64,000 nucleotides of DNA from the NCBI RefSeq assembly GCF_028858725.1, contig NC_084771.1:11126915-11190914 (forward strand), given 5' to 3'. The position numbers and the translations under genes were made by a program. The notes beneath the pieces were generated by a model. The model saw only the letters and a program-made list of their open reading frames with translations. It was not told the origin of the DNA and made no database searches. Source of the stretch: Colius striatus (taxonomy: Eukaryota > Chordata > Aves > Coliiformes > Coliidae). Shown here in pieces: positions 13,910 through 51,810 of the stretch (positions are counted from its first letter, which is position 1; each line of letters opens with the position of its first letter).

Positions 13910-13917
13910 TATAAATA
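13910..13917 (+). promoter_or_regulatory. TATA-like element, candidate distal promoter
   Basis: TATAAATA followed by GGG is a close match to a TATA box. A start site 25-30 bases downstream would fall near 13940, and a textbook splice donor GTGAGT lies at 13979-13984, giving a possible first exon of about 40 bases. Together with the exon-like segment at 15781-15820 this could form the 5' UTR of ZNF185. This is inference; the region is otherwise unremarkable and AT-rich elements occur by chance. Confidence 0.22.
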
Positions 13918-15780
13918 GGGAATAGAGCTTTTTATTTAAATGGATTGGGGTTTTTTCTTGTCTCATTTTATATTTGTAGTGAGTGTTTGGAAGAAAATCT
14001 GTATTCCTGAACAGCTCTGCCTGGTGGCTAAGCCAGAGTGGCTGGGTGACTTACTGTGTGTCCTTGTGTAATAGAGAAGTTCCTAATCACACAGCAAATA
14101 ATAAACAAAGGACAAGGAGGTGTGTACAGCCCAGGAGAGCTTATTTTCTACCTATAAGGCAAGAGGGAAGGGATAGATCTAGTTTGAGTCAGAAGAGGTT
14201 TCAGGTGAGAGCCAACCTCTCTGTACTGGTGAAAGAGGAAGTGAATTGTTTGCTCTTGTACTCCTCTCCAGTGCTCTGTACATCTCTGTAGTGCTACAGG
14301 TCTGGAAGTTCCTCTGCATGCAGAGTGTTCTCTGTCAGCAGCACAATGCTGTAGACACACAGAGTGCCCAAAATACAAAGTGATCTGTTGCCATGTTTCC
14401 TGCCCTGAAGCATCACTTCTGGGCCACAGCAAGTCATCTGAACTGTTTTCTTACCTTTTCTCTCTCATTTTGCCACCAGTGCCACTAATGTTTGAGTTGT
14501 GCTGGTAGGAGGAAGCCAGAGAACAGCATGTCTCTGGCATCTTCTGATGAGGAAGGGGTTTCTTCTGCGACTTTTTTGAGACTCTGTCCTGAGCAGATAC
14601 CTGCAGTGGTGTATAGCTGGAGACTAGGCTCACAGCCAACTCCAGAGACTCCCAGATATCCCTCAGCACTGCCACAAGAGAGGTTTCTCTTTTCTCCCAA
14701 ACTCATGGACCACGCTTCCAGCTTCTCACAAGGTGCAACAGTGCTTTTGGATCCTAGAAGCTCCAGAAATGCTTCCCACTCCAGCAAACTCTGGGACTTA
14801 AACCAACGGGGAGATAAGTTTCTGTCCTACCTAAAGTCTGGAGATGTTCTGAGTTGAGGAATTGCAGAGGAAGTTCTTTGAGTGTCAATGTTTTCACTTC
14901 ACCTGCTGAGTTCAGATCTCCAAGCTTCCCTCAGGAACATTCTTGTCCCCCAGGTGAGCAGCAGAGCTGTTGGAATCAGTTACAGTCTGTTCCAGCACTG
15001 GGCAAGTGCATTTGTTTCTGTATGACTACAGGAAATTGTTGTATCCTTTGGCTGTAGCTAATCATTCCCACAAAAGCTATACCAACAAACCCAACTTTTT
15101 TCCCTTGTAACTTCACATCATACATGGAGGTTCCAGGAGCATAAAAGCATATTTTTTGAAGACATGTGTCTCCTGGCAACACTTTGGGAAGGGACTTCTG
15201 GGAAGGGCTCTGTGTTGGCTTGTCACATTTCACAGGAGAAAGGGTAGACAAGTGCTAACAGCCAAAGACACCCCCTGCAAACCTAGAACCAAGGTCTTTG
15301 AGCTTTACTACACTCTACACTCACACACACAGAAGAATATAAAGACAAAAATGCTTTGAAACGTGTTTTGAGATCCCATAGCATGTGCTGAGGCCTCAAC
15401 TCAACAGTTTTGCCAAGGAAGGGAAGCTGTTTGCATTTCTAAGCTGTCCTTGGAGCAGTGACAAGTACTCTCTTTCCCAAGAATGTTGTATCAGTGCTCC
15501 AGAGCCAGACAACCTTTTGCCAATCCTCTCTGGCCATAAATCCTGTGTTTCTTTCTGCACAACAGTAGAGTTTGAGCTGCTTGGACTGTGCTGTGGTCCC
15601 ATTGCAGCCTGAGAAGCTATGGCTGTGATTTCTTCTTCTAACCATCAACTGCTGCAGTAACAAAACACAGACAAATACAGTTAGGAACATTTTTCTCTGA
15701 CAGTAGTTTGCTGATCTGTCTTTCTTTGGTTTGGGTTAGTGGGTCCCCTGTGTCTCTCTTCTTTTTTTTCTTCATCACAG

Positions 15781-15820
15781 CTGCTATCCTGGAATCCATA
15801 GATGTCAGTTTATCTTTCAG
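15781..15820 (+). other. Candidate 40-base 5' UTR exon
   Basis: A strong polypyrimidine tract (CTTCTTTTTTTTCTTC) leads to ATCACAG, then a 40-base segment, then CAG followed by GTATCA. It has the shape of an internal exon but carries no ATG-initiated frame continuing into ZNF185. It would be a non-coding exon spliced to the acceptor at 19021-19022. Confidence 0.22.
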
Positions 15821-17220
15821 GTATCACTGCCAGCTAGCATTGAAACAAGACAACAAGCTTTTTGTTTCTCATCTGAGAAATGCTGCTGTTCTAACTGCAG
15901 GGTCCATGGTGTCACTTGGGTTGATTTGTCTGTTGGTGTTCTAGTCACTGAGCAGTCACTAAGCACATGTGAAATCAACCCAAAACTTGACCAAGCCCTG
16001 TATCCTGTGTCCAACAGGAGCATACAGCAGCTCATAAAAGAGATGGGCAAAAAGTAGGATACTTGAATTGCTCTTTCTTTGCTGACCCCACTCAGCTTGT
16101 GGTGATCCTGTTTAGGCTGTATTGCCTAAATACCTTTAGGTGTTGGTGCTCAGGTGAAAGGTAAAAAGAACCAGTTGATAACCTTCATTAATGAAAGGGA
16201 AATAAGAAAGCAAAGAGCTGACTCCATCTCTCACAGAGGATCTTTGCACCCTTTTGTGCCTGTCACAGAAGGTTTCCTGGAAGCTCTTTCCTGGGCTCCC
16301 TGTCAGTGTGTGAGGCAGGACAGCAGGCTCCCAGCCCCCAGGGCAGTACACACTCCCGGGTCTGGGGCCGTGCGGGTGCAGCGGGTCTGACCCGAAGCAG
16401 CCACGCTGCTGCTGCATGATTCACAGCTGCAAAAAGCAGGCTGGCAGAAAATGTTTGCCAGTCCCCCAAAGCCAAACCCAGAGAGCACCACTGACATGTC
16501 CCAACGCCTGTTTGTCAAGCCAGAAATACCAGTGGAGTCCAACAGTGTTCGCTGCGGTCCCTCCCAGGATGATGTGAGCTGGGAAGGGGGAAGGCAGCGC
16601 CAGAGGAAAAGGCTTGGCCCATGTGTAGTTTCTGGCATGTTTTTCTGTACATGCTGAGTGCCACCCTTCGTGGCTTCCCTTCCTTTTGTGTGTATTTGTT
16701 AGGGGAGTTGTGTGAGTAAGAAACAAAGTTTCTGTTTAAGCAATAAATGGAGATGTCGTTTCTGGTGCGCTGCCTGTGGTACGTGTGGTGTGTGACTGGG
16801 AGCAGAGCTCCATCCTGCACCTCCATGAGCTCCAGCCCTTCCCAAGGATTCCCACATGCTCCTAAACCTCTGCTTATTCCATTAAAAGATCTGTATGGGG
16901 GAGCTAATCACCTTTTAATGACACTGCTAGATAGGTAACAGCTCTCCAGCTTCCAAGTACCTCCATTGGATGACAGCATGTAGCCTATACCTGCTTCTGC
17001 TCCTGATTTACCAAACTCTTGAGATAGTTACTTTTCACCACTTCTCATCCACCACTTGCTTCAGCCTTATTTTCTGCTGGAACAAGGGAGAATGTAATAA
17101 GTAGAAGAAAGCACCAAATGTACCTCTGAACTGCAGTTAGTGAGATAGCTGTGGTCTGAATCTGCCTGGCTCAGGCACTGTAGGCAATGAAGCCACACAG
17201 CTTCTCTGGGTGCAGATCCA

Positions 17221-17511
17221 CAGAATCACAGAATCTTAAGGGTTGGAAGGGACTTGGAAAGCTCATCCAGTGCAACCCCCTGCCAGAGCAGCACCACCTA
17301 GAGTAGGTCACACAGGAACTCATCCAGCTGGGTTTGAATGTCTCCAGAGAAGGAGACTCCACAGCCCATCTGGCCAGCCTGTCCCAATGCTCTGTCACCT
17401 CAACAGTGAATAAATTCTTCCTTGTATTTCTTTTGAAACTCTTCTGTTCCAGCTTATACCCATTGCCCCTTGTCCTATCAGTGGCCATCACTGAGAACAA
17501 CCTGACTCCAA
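17221..17511 (-). mobile_element. CR1 LINE, 3' fragment, antisense
   Basis: Reverse-complement CR1 3' end: CAGAATCACAGAATCTTAAGG, then GGACTTGGAAAGCTCATCCAG, CTAGAGTAGGTCACACAGG and GAATGTCTCCAGAGAAGGAG. It belongs to the same sequence group as the copies at 32343 and 50811. The minus-strand frame at 17171-17590 is the decayed end of the CR1 polymerase. Confidence 0.93.
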
Positions 17512-19022
17512 GATGCTGGGATTTCTTTTTAACCCAAAGTTGCCAGATTGCACTTCTGTCAGCTGTGCAAGTTGCAGCCATGTCTCCCACCTTTAGTACA
17601 AAGATACTTGAATATTTTGAGGCTCTTCATGGCTATCCAAGACAATGCTTCAGTTTTCATTTCTCTCTAAATAGCAGGGTCAATTGAATTTGCATGGGAA
17701 GGGGAATCTGGGAAGGGTGAGAGAGGTGGGCTGTCTGCTCATGGTGAAAGCTGAATTAATGAGTGGGAGTGTTTGCAAAAGGGAGAGGAAGCCTTGGGGT
17801 AATAGCAGAGAGCTTGTTCATGATCTCAGTGCAAACTGGATGAGGAGAGGATATGCAGGAGGTAGATCTGGGGCTGAGACAAGCCAAAGGAATAGGCTTT
17901 GCCAAGAGGCAATGCCGTGAGATCAGTGCTCGGCATTCCTAATGGGCATGTGGCTTCGCAGCGATGTTGCAGGGACAAGCACACCAGCAGATAATAATAA
18001 CCTAATTTTAGATTCACAGGCTCCCAAACAGGGTTGGGCCTTTTCATTAATGAATAGCATAGTCACTTAAGAATCTGGATTCAGCAGATGGTTTGGCAAG
18101 GGAAGAACAGAGGGTTGTAAAAGCTGCCCTTGGTTTTCTTCTCTGAAACAAAGACTCACCCCCAGCTTACATGAAGAACTTTAGAGAGAGAAAGAAGGAA
18201 AATAAGCATGTAATTAGGTGCTGAATTAACCTGGATTCTGCTAATCTCATGACAGTGGCTCCATTTTGAGGGATTTTCCTGTCTTTGCTTGCTTGGTTTG
18301 TTGACTGTTTTGTTTTCTTCTTCTTCTTGTCTCGTCAGACAACCGATTTTCTTTTCCTGAATTTTAGTTTAGGGGTGGTTTTAATTCAACTACAGCACTA
18401 AGAACTCAGTGTTCTGCACTTTCCTGATCTCAGAGCATCTCTGAGGTCATACATCCAGGAGCTTCTCCTTGCTGCTGTGTTGTGGTCTTCTGAAGGGGCC
18501 CAGCTGTCATCAGAAACAAGAACTAACCCTTGCATCTGAGACAGGCAGTAAGACGTTCTCTCCACTGTATCTTGGGGGAGTCACAATTATCTCTGCTACT
18601 GAAGTTTGACAAGAGCCCTAAGATTATGCTTCTGCTTCACAAAAATACCAAGGATCACCTAAGCAGACTCAGCTGCTTTTGGTTCTAAAGACTCCAGCAG
18701 GTCTGTCCCACTTGAGTGGCTCTGGGTGCTTTGCTAAGGTCTCTGCCACCACTTTCTTCCCACACCTGGAAGGACACATCTATCATGGCCAATCTGAAGA
18801 TTTACTGGTGTGGAGAACATACCCATTTGATTTTTTTCCTGTCCTTGATGCTGAAGGTGCATGGCACGGGGAGAAATCACAACTCTGGTGTATATGCTAC
18901 AGTCTCCTCATCCTCCAGGCCCTGTGGCTGTGACACTGCTGTGATGTTCTCCCTTCCACATCACTTCAAAGCTTTTATATCAGAACTACTAAGCTGCTTT
19001 TCCTCTTTTTCATTTCTTCCAG

Positions 19023-19072
19023 GATTTGTTGTCTTCAAACAGTAACTGAAGAGAAAGTTGCATCTGAGAGCC

Positions 19073-19097
<25 letters not shown>
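19023..19097 (+). CDS. ZNF185: ZNF185 exon 1 (start codon; coding 19073-19097)
   Basis: ATG at 19073 with G at -3 encodes MLSLGISK plus one base. An in-frame TAA at 19043-19045 rules out an earlier start in this exon. The exon ends AAAG before GTAATT. CATTTCTTCCAG just before 19023 is a good acceptor, so a non-coding exon probably lies upstream; alternatively transcription starts close by. Human ZNF185 begins with an equally short coding first exon. Confidence 0.75.
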
Positions 19098-45257
<26,160 letters not shown>

Positions 45258-45914
45258 GTGAGTGGCCCTTTACAGCCTCAGCACAAATGGCTGCAGGAGA
45301 GAGCTCATGGAGTTTACTGAATGAAGAGTATTTAACCCTCACATTTGCTGAGTGACCCATACAGGAATTTTGCTGTGCTGTTAGTGGGAAGCAGTGACCC
45401 TTGTTGCAGAATTAGCTACAAAACATGCTAGAGCTGGTCCCAGGGGTTTTGGTTAGAGCCAGAATCTCTGGCCCTAATGTGATAAACAGGCTGTGTTAGC
45501 TTCACGTGGGGGAGACAAGCAGAGGGATGGATTGAGTGATGAGATAAACGTCCCTTGGAGCTTGTGAAAACTAATTGTCCACTCCATTAACAGATCAGTG
45601 GGGAAGCAGGTTGCATGTGGTCTTGTTTTGGTTGATTACCACCTGGATGGGACAGGAGTCACCACAGTGGCACCCAGAAACTGTGCCGTGGCACTGAGAT
45701 TGTAAACCAAGGCCTCCCTCTGCCTTGGGGTGGAGAGAGGGAGGGAAAGGGGCACCTGCCTCACTGCCCACTGGGGGGCTTGCTTTGCCTTGTAATGCCA
45801 TGTGACTGGCCACCCTTTTCATCCCATCCCTGCCTGTTTGTCTGCTCTACTGACCTCTGTAGCGTTTGTGTGGTACCCAGCTCCCACATTCACCTTCTCT
45901 TCATCTGCTTGCAG
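45258..45914. other. ZNF185 3' UTR intron
   Basis: About 0.66 kb between the donor GTGAGT directly after the stop codon and the acceptor CTGCTTGCAG. If it were retained the protein would be unchanged. Confidence 0.55.
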
Positions 45915-47775
45915 GGTTTTGCAAAGCTGGAGAAGGCAGCCAGTGGAAAGTCCTCAGCAGCATGTACCAGAATATATCCAGCAATTCCTGACTGGCTAAG
46001 ATAGCAGAATTCCTGCTCCCCCTCTTTCCTCAAGTTATTTTCTCTCTTACTGCCTCATCACAATGAATGAGTTTAGCTAGTTTATGCTGTCAGCTGCACA
46101 GGAGACAAGTGCCAATGGTAACGAGATAAGGCAGCATCATCTACAAAGATAAGTGGGCTGATTTTCCAAAGGTGCTGAGCCCTTCCACCTGTCTTTAACT
46201 TCATTAAGATTCCAGAGTGCTCCCTGAGTTGGAAATCAGGCAGAGCTCCTTAAGTGTATCTTAGCTCATTGCAAGAAACCTTTTCTGCTGTGTTTTTCTT
46301 TCCCTTTCTTCCCTGCAGCCAGGCTGCAGCCCGGTGTGTTCGAGCTGGCACACAGCAAGCACACACAAGTGTTAAACACTAAATTTAGGTTCTTAGGGAG
46401 GGTTGGAAATTAATTCTTTGCAAAAAAAAAAAGCCTATTTCTGCTTTTCTCACCCTCAAATTCTGCCTAGAAATAGCTCCTGCCTGATTTCCATTTGCTT
46501 TCCATGGGCTTTCAGGAGGCACTTGCAGACTCACTTTACTCTAATCGTGTGTCAGCTTTAATTTCCCTTTCCTGCCTACTCCCTGGTGAGTTGCTGCAGC
46601 AAGAGCACTTGTGTCTGCTCTCTGCTTGGGGAGATAACACTCTCTTTCACCTGGTAGTTCTACTTGGCCTCTGATGGCATAGAACAAACTTGGCCATACA
46701 AACTGTGCCACAGGAGAGGCGTCTCCATGCCTGACACCCAAATGTCCCCCACCTCTGCTGTGATGCTGTACGTCACTGACATCACAAATGCTCACTCACA
46801 AAGCTGCACTCCTAGCAGATGCTATACTTCCCAAGAGTCAGAATCACAGCATTTTAGCCCTTTAATTCAGATGCAGAGAAAGCTGAATACCAAAACCTGA
46901 AAGTCAGCCTCGTGCCTTCGAAGTGCAGCTCCGTGTGTGGTGCAGGAGTGGCTGTATCCCCTTGGAAAGCATCAGAAATGGGGCAAAGCACCTTCTAAAG
47001 GGGTTCAGTGGTGGCTCTCACATGGCCAAAGCTGTAACACAGACTGTGGTTAGATGACCCTGTGTGCTTAGTGATGGAAGCTGGCAGGCATGTGCAGAAG
47101 CTTAGTGGGTTAGTGTTTTGCAGCACAAGTGTTACTTTAGCTTTTTTTAGGCTGCTGTACCAGCTATTAACCAAACTCTGGGCATGACCTCAGAAACAGC
47201 TCCATGAGGGGAGCTGCAGTTGAACACAAAGACAGCTCTGCTCTGGCAGGCTTCAGGCACAGCCCCTATGCTGTGGCTGCCACTCACTTTGAGTGTGAGT
47301 GGTACAACCAGGCACCAACCACCCCCTGACAACCTGGAGTCCTGAAGGTGGGATCTGCTAAAAAGGACAACTGAATTTGGATGCCTTCATTTCTAAGTTA
47401 CCACAATGTTCCTTTCTGAACAGAAGAAGGTCACAAAGCATCTCATCTCCTCAAACTAGTCAGAAAACCAGGGCCAGCAGTTCCTGATTGATACTGGGAC
47501 CAGTGGTAGGGAATGACTGGTACAGCAGCTGTTACACATCTCATTCTGCCTCAGCTGAAGGGAGTTTGTTTAAAACACTGGAACAGGAGGGCCTGTAGCT
47601 ACAGAAGCACTTTGAGAAGATGACCTGGTTCCAGAGTCCCTGGCAGGTACATGGCCTTACAAGAGCTGGATTTGGCCATAGCATGTTTTGCACCGCCTGC
47701 TCCGCACTGCATGTCCCTGTAGCTTTGTTTCACCTCAGTGTACAGCTCTAATAAACACTCCCAAGCTCACGTACA
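45915..47775 (+). other. ZNF185: ZNF185 last exon, 3' UTR
   Basis: Non-coding last exon from the acceptor at 45911-45914 to about 20 bases past the first AATAAA. No earlier AATAAA occurs in it. It includes a run of A at 46424-46434. The end is approximate. Confidence 0.6.
47750..47755 (+). terminator. Polyadenylation signal AATAAA
   Basis: Canonical hexamer in CTCTAATAAACACTCC, the first one downstream of the ZNF185 stop on the + strand. Cleavage is expected near 47770-47780. Confidence 0.65.
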
Positions 47776-48479
47776 GCTTCCTCACTGAATACCTTGCTCC
47801 TCTGTGTGCCCTCTGAGCTTGAGGGCCTGTTTCCTTGTTTGCTTTTTGGCGTCTTATGGTCAGAACCCATCAGTGAAGTCCCCGAGGGGAAGATGTGGCA
47901 ATGAGAGAGAAAGGCTACCCCTACACAAGGGTATTCTCATAGGAGGAGGTTCAGCAAACTGTCTCTGCAAATACACAGCCTGATATTCTCCACACCATTA
48001 AGTCTGGTTGCTCTAAAAAGGCTGGAGAAAACCAGGTCAGCCTCCTTGTTTCCTGGTATTTCCATGTGTTTGTAGAGAAAGGGCCATCAGGTTTCTCCTG
48101 GGTGAAGGATGAGGTCACGTATTTCCCACAGAGACAAAAGACATCTTACTTCACTAAAGATCCATCCTGCTGCTTGTGGGGCCAAACCTCCACCCTGTTA
48201 TTTCATGTGAAATCATATCAATGTACTTGAAGGCTCCAAGACACCCTGGCAGTGAGTGAGCAGGGCTGGAGGTGAGCCCAGCCCGGTGCTGAAGCTCCAG
48301 AGCCATGGGCTTAACACAGACTAAACCTTCCCTCAGCGACTTCCATGAGCGTCAGCGCTAGACGTGGTGTCCAGGCCAACTCACGTGGGAAGCCAGATTC
48401 TGCTATAAGCAGAATCTATACGCACTTGCCTAGTGGTGTATTTACAGTGGCCAGCTTACTCTGTGTCCTGACGAGACAT
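47776..48479. other. Intergenic gap between ZNF185 and the CpG island
   Basis: About 0.7 kb without gene or repeat. Base composition changes sharply to GC-rich at its end. Confidence 0.5.
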
Positions 48480-49500
48480 ACACCCACCGCCGCTCCAGGA
48501 GATCCCGCCCAACCCTGATTTTGCTGACTCTCCCGCGCCGTGTGCGCACACACCCCATTTCCCCCCCGGCTCCCCGCAGCCAGGGCTCTTCCCCACGGAG
48601 CAACGCCTTAGTAAGCGCCAGCGAAAGGCCGCAGCCCCTCAGCCCGGGGCAGCAGGTCAGGGGGAGGCCGGGGAAGGGGGGCTCAAACCCCGTCTGCGCC
48701 CGGTGACGGCCGCCGCGCACGCGCACGGGCCGCCCGCTCCCGTCGGCGGGGGCGCGCGCGCGAGGCGGCGTTGTGAGGGCGGGAAGGGGGGGCGGGGCCC
48801 GACTGCGCGCGCGGCGGCGACTCCCTCCCGCCTTGGGCTGAGCGGGGCGGCTGCGGCCAGCGCTGGAGAAAGGCGGCGGCGGCGGCGCCGGGGCGGGCGC
48901 CCGGCCTCCATTCATCCGTCCATCCATCGATCGGCGGCCGCGGCAGGTACCGTGTGAGGGGAAGGGAGGGCTCCAGGGAGCCCTTGGCTCTGTTCCGTTC
49001 CGCTCGGTGTGGGCTGGCCGCGCCCGAGCCCCCCGCAGCGCCACGGGAGGGTCGCGCCCGACTCCCCTTACGGCCTCAGGCGGCCCCCACCTTCCCCTCG
49101 CAGGCCCGTCACGCAGCACACCCTCACCCTTCTCCCCCCGCGGGGGTCCCACGCGGGCCGCAGCCTCTTCCCGGCGGCTCCGGTCTCCTCAGAGCACCCG
49201 GTGCCGGTTGCGACCCTCTCCCCGCCCTCCTCATCCGCCTCCTTCCCCCGGTTCCTCCTTCAGCGCGGCCGGCGCCGTCCGTGCCCGCGCCCCGGGAGCT
49301 GTCCACGCTGCGGGGCTCCCGCTCGGCCGCCGGCTGCTCGGGGCGCGGAGCCGCCTCCCCGCAGCGGAGCCGGGGCCGGCGCGGGGCCCGCGGCCGGTGG
49401 AAGGGCCGGGGAAGCCCCCGGGGCCACACGGGAGGCGGCGGTTCGCCCTCCGGGCTGCCCCTCGCCCGCGGTGCTGGGAAGAGCCCGTTAACCTGCCCTC
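48480..49500 (+). promoter_or_regulatory. CpG island, probable promoter of the SLAIN-like gene
   Basis: About 1 kb of very high GC with abundant undepleted CpG, including GGCGCGCGCG at 48751 and a GC box GGGGCGGGGCC at 48789-48799. It is the only such island in the window and lies 2.3 kb before the first SLAIN coding exon. CpG-island promoters can fire both ways, so a divergent transcript is possible. Confidence 0.8.
48800..48946 (+). other. Candidate non-coding first exon of the SLAIN-like gene
   Basis: The CpG island holds a donor CGGCAG followed by GTACCG (boundary 48946), with a second candidate GTGAGG at 48954. Splicing to 51811 would give a 5' UTR-only first exon, since exon 2 carries an in-frame stop before its ATG. 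The exon start is a guess. A short TCCATCC repeat lies at 48907-48929. Confidence 0.4.
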
Positions 49501-51810
49501 AGGAACCCGGATGTCTTTTTGAAAAAGTCCCAATGATTGTCTCCGGCACAGCGGTGGCTTCAAAGGTGGCTGCCTTCGTGCTTTCTTTTTTTAAATGTTT
49601 CGTTTTTCGCCTCAGCCCATCGAAATGAAGTTTTGCACATTTATATTGTTTTCCTCCTGTGTCCTTGCTGCTTTATTTGAGTGGCTTTTAGGTTTTACTG
49701 GTAGCGGGAAAAGGCCAAACGGGTTTAAGCTGTTTATACTCCCCCTGCAAACAAAAATGTGGCGTTTGCGGCTCGTCAGCCGTGGAGAGGAACCGATGTT
49801 TCAAACGGTAGATCTCGTATCTTTCCTACCCCCTCCTTGGCTTGTTGTGTTTTGCTTCGACAGTGGAACTCTTGAACTCCCCCCTGGTGCATCCTCAGCG
49901 AGTTACTGAGCAAAGCTTTGACTTCTCTCCAGAAATCATCCCAGTTCCGTTACTTGTGGAGGGATGGGATGGGTTTGTGGGAGTGAGGCTGCACACAAGG
50001 AGGTTCTCAAAGTGATCATACGAGTAGGAATCGGATCGCTTGCTAACTACAAATTGCATTTCATTTCCCCGAGTCAAAACGACTTCAACCATGCTTCTTA
50101 CAGGCAGGATTTTGAAAGCTGTGTTTGATGTGTGCTGCAGTGAGCTCTGTTCACTTACAACTCTTTGTAAGGGCTGTTTCTGATCATTATTTCATCCAGA
50201 CAAGCCTAAAATGTTCATTTTGCATGTATTTTTTAGGAAACTTATTCAGCTACTGGTGTTACAAGTAACAGGGAGATCCTAAGGTTTGTATGGGAGCTGT
50301 CTTTTTAACCGTGCCTGCTTTGTGTGACACTTATTTTTATGGTTTCCTCTATCTGCTGGCCTTAAAACCAAAAGAAAAATCAGCTAGCAAAGGGCAGGGG
50401 GACAAAGATCTACAGCCACTAAAAAACCAGGGTTCAAATGCGATTGTAGTGCCTGCATCACATCTTTTAAACTTTGGCTTGCCACATCATCAAACTCCCT
50501 CTTCTACCTGTCAGTCCATTTGCCCTCATTCTGCAAAACAGAAGAGATTTCTAATTCTTTTAGGTGAATCCATTTTACTGGCTGTGTGGAACATGAATCT
50601 CACGTGAGGGGCTTTTCAGTGAGGAGTCAATTCAGAAATGAACACACAGGTTGAAACTGAGAATTAGTGTAAACAGCTGGTGCAGGGGAGAACCCGTGTT
50701 TGCTGATTGTTCTCTAGGGGCTGTAGCATTGAGCCCTAAATGCAGCAATAGTATTTTATGGCTCTTGGGGAGGCTGAACACCTGTGCAGTTTTCAGCTGT
50801 CTGCGAGACCCAATCACAGACTCGTAAGGGTTCAAAGGGGCCTCAAAAGCTCATCCAGTCCAACCCGTCCCTGCCAGAACAGGACCACCTAGAGTAGGTC
50901 ACACAGGAACTCATCCAGGTGGATTTGAATGTCTCCAGAGAAGGAGACTCCACAGCCCATCTGGGCAGCCCCTTCCAGTGCTCCCTCACCTCAACAGGGA
51001 AGAAATTTGTCCTTGTATTTCTTTGGGACCTCTTATGTTCCACCTTATACCTGTTGCCCCTTGTTCTATCACTGGACATCACTGAGAACAGCCTGGCTTT
51101 TGGCCCACACAACCCCAGGATGAGTAGCGGGAGAAGCAGAGAGATGGCTTCATTTTATGAATCTTGCTGGAATATGTAACCTAGGCTGTGATACCTATTT
51201 TTTAATCCTGTTTATTTTGCTGTATTTGCATCAGAGAACTTACCTTCCTTTTCAGTTCTAACAGGAAAATATGCCAGTGAAGACATAAGTTGTGCTGGTA
51301 ACAGCAGTCCCTGACGTTAGTCTTTGTTGTTAGTTTTTGGTATAAGTTGATACAGAACTGTTTTCAAGTTCATTCTGCTTTTCCAGGATAAACCTGGTAT
51401 GGAACAAAGGATGTTTTTACCATTTTCTTAATGCTGTCATTGCCTGACGTCAGCACCTTGCTAATTATGTTTCCTGGCTTTGCTCAATCAGAGCTTTTCT
51501 CATGTGCTCTGTTTGTAAACAGATGGAAACTAAACTATTGTGCATGATTAAATCAGCTTCCTCTCACACAGTCTTAATTTCTAGCATAACAGTTGCACAT
51601 CCTAGCTGTTTAAAATGAGCAATTTATGCTTGTTGAAATGTTTTGCACTGATTTCACTTCTTCAATAGATTTGTATTCAATTCAGTCACCTCATACCCCA
51701 ATATAATTAACTTGTGCTTACAAAAGTCAGAATTTGTAGTGTTTCTTTCCAGTTTGTTTAAAATGCTGTGCATCCTTGTGGAGCATTTACACCTTTTCCA
51801 TGTCTTGCAG
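48955..51810. other. Intron 1 of the SLAIN-like gene
   Basis: Begins in the CpG island and becomes AT-rich after 49600. Contains one antisense CR1 fragment (50811-51104). No further exon recognised. Confidence 0.45.
50811..51104 (-). mobile_element. CR1 LINE, 3' fragment, antisense
   Basis: CAATCACAGACTCGTAAGG, AAAGCTCATCCAGTCCAAC, CTAGAGTAGGTCACACAGG and GAATGTCTCCAGAGAAGGAG: reverse-complement CR1 3' end in the same group as 17221 and 32343. The minus-strand frame 50843-51112 is a remnant of the CR1 polymerase C-terminus. Confidence 0.94.

Noticed and set aside
16340-16660. Small GC-rich patch with a 68-codon frame at 16451 as a first coding exon
   Set aside because: The frame does not connect in phase by good splice sites to ZNF185 exon 1, which has its own in-frame stop before the ATG; CpG content is modest.
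48442-49628. Long open frames in the CpG island (236 codons on -, 224, 171 and 160 codons on +)
   Set aside because: Stops are rare by composition in GC-rich DNA. The translations are Arg/Pro/Ala/Gly-rich, overlap in several frames, and match nothing recognised.
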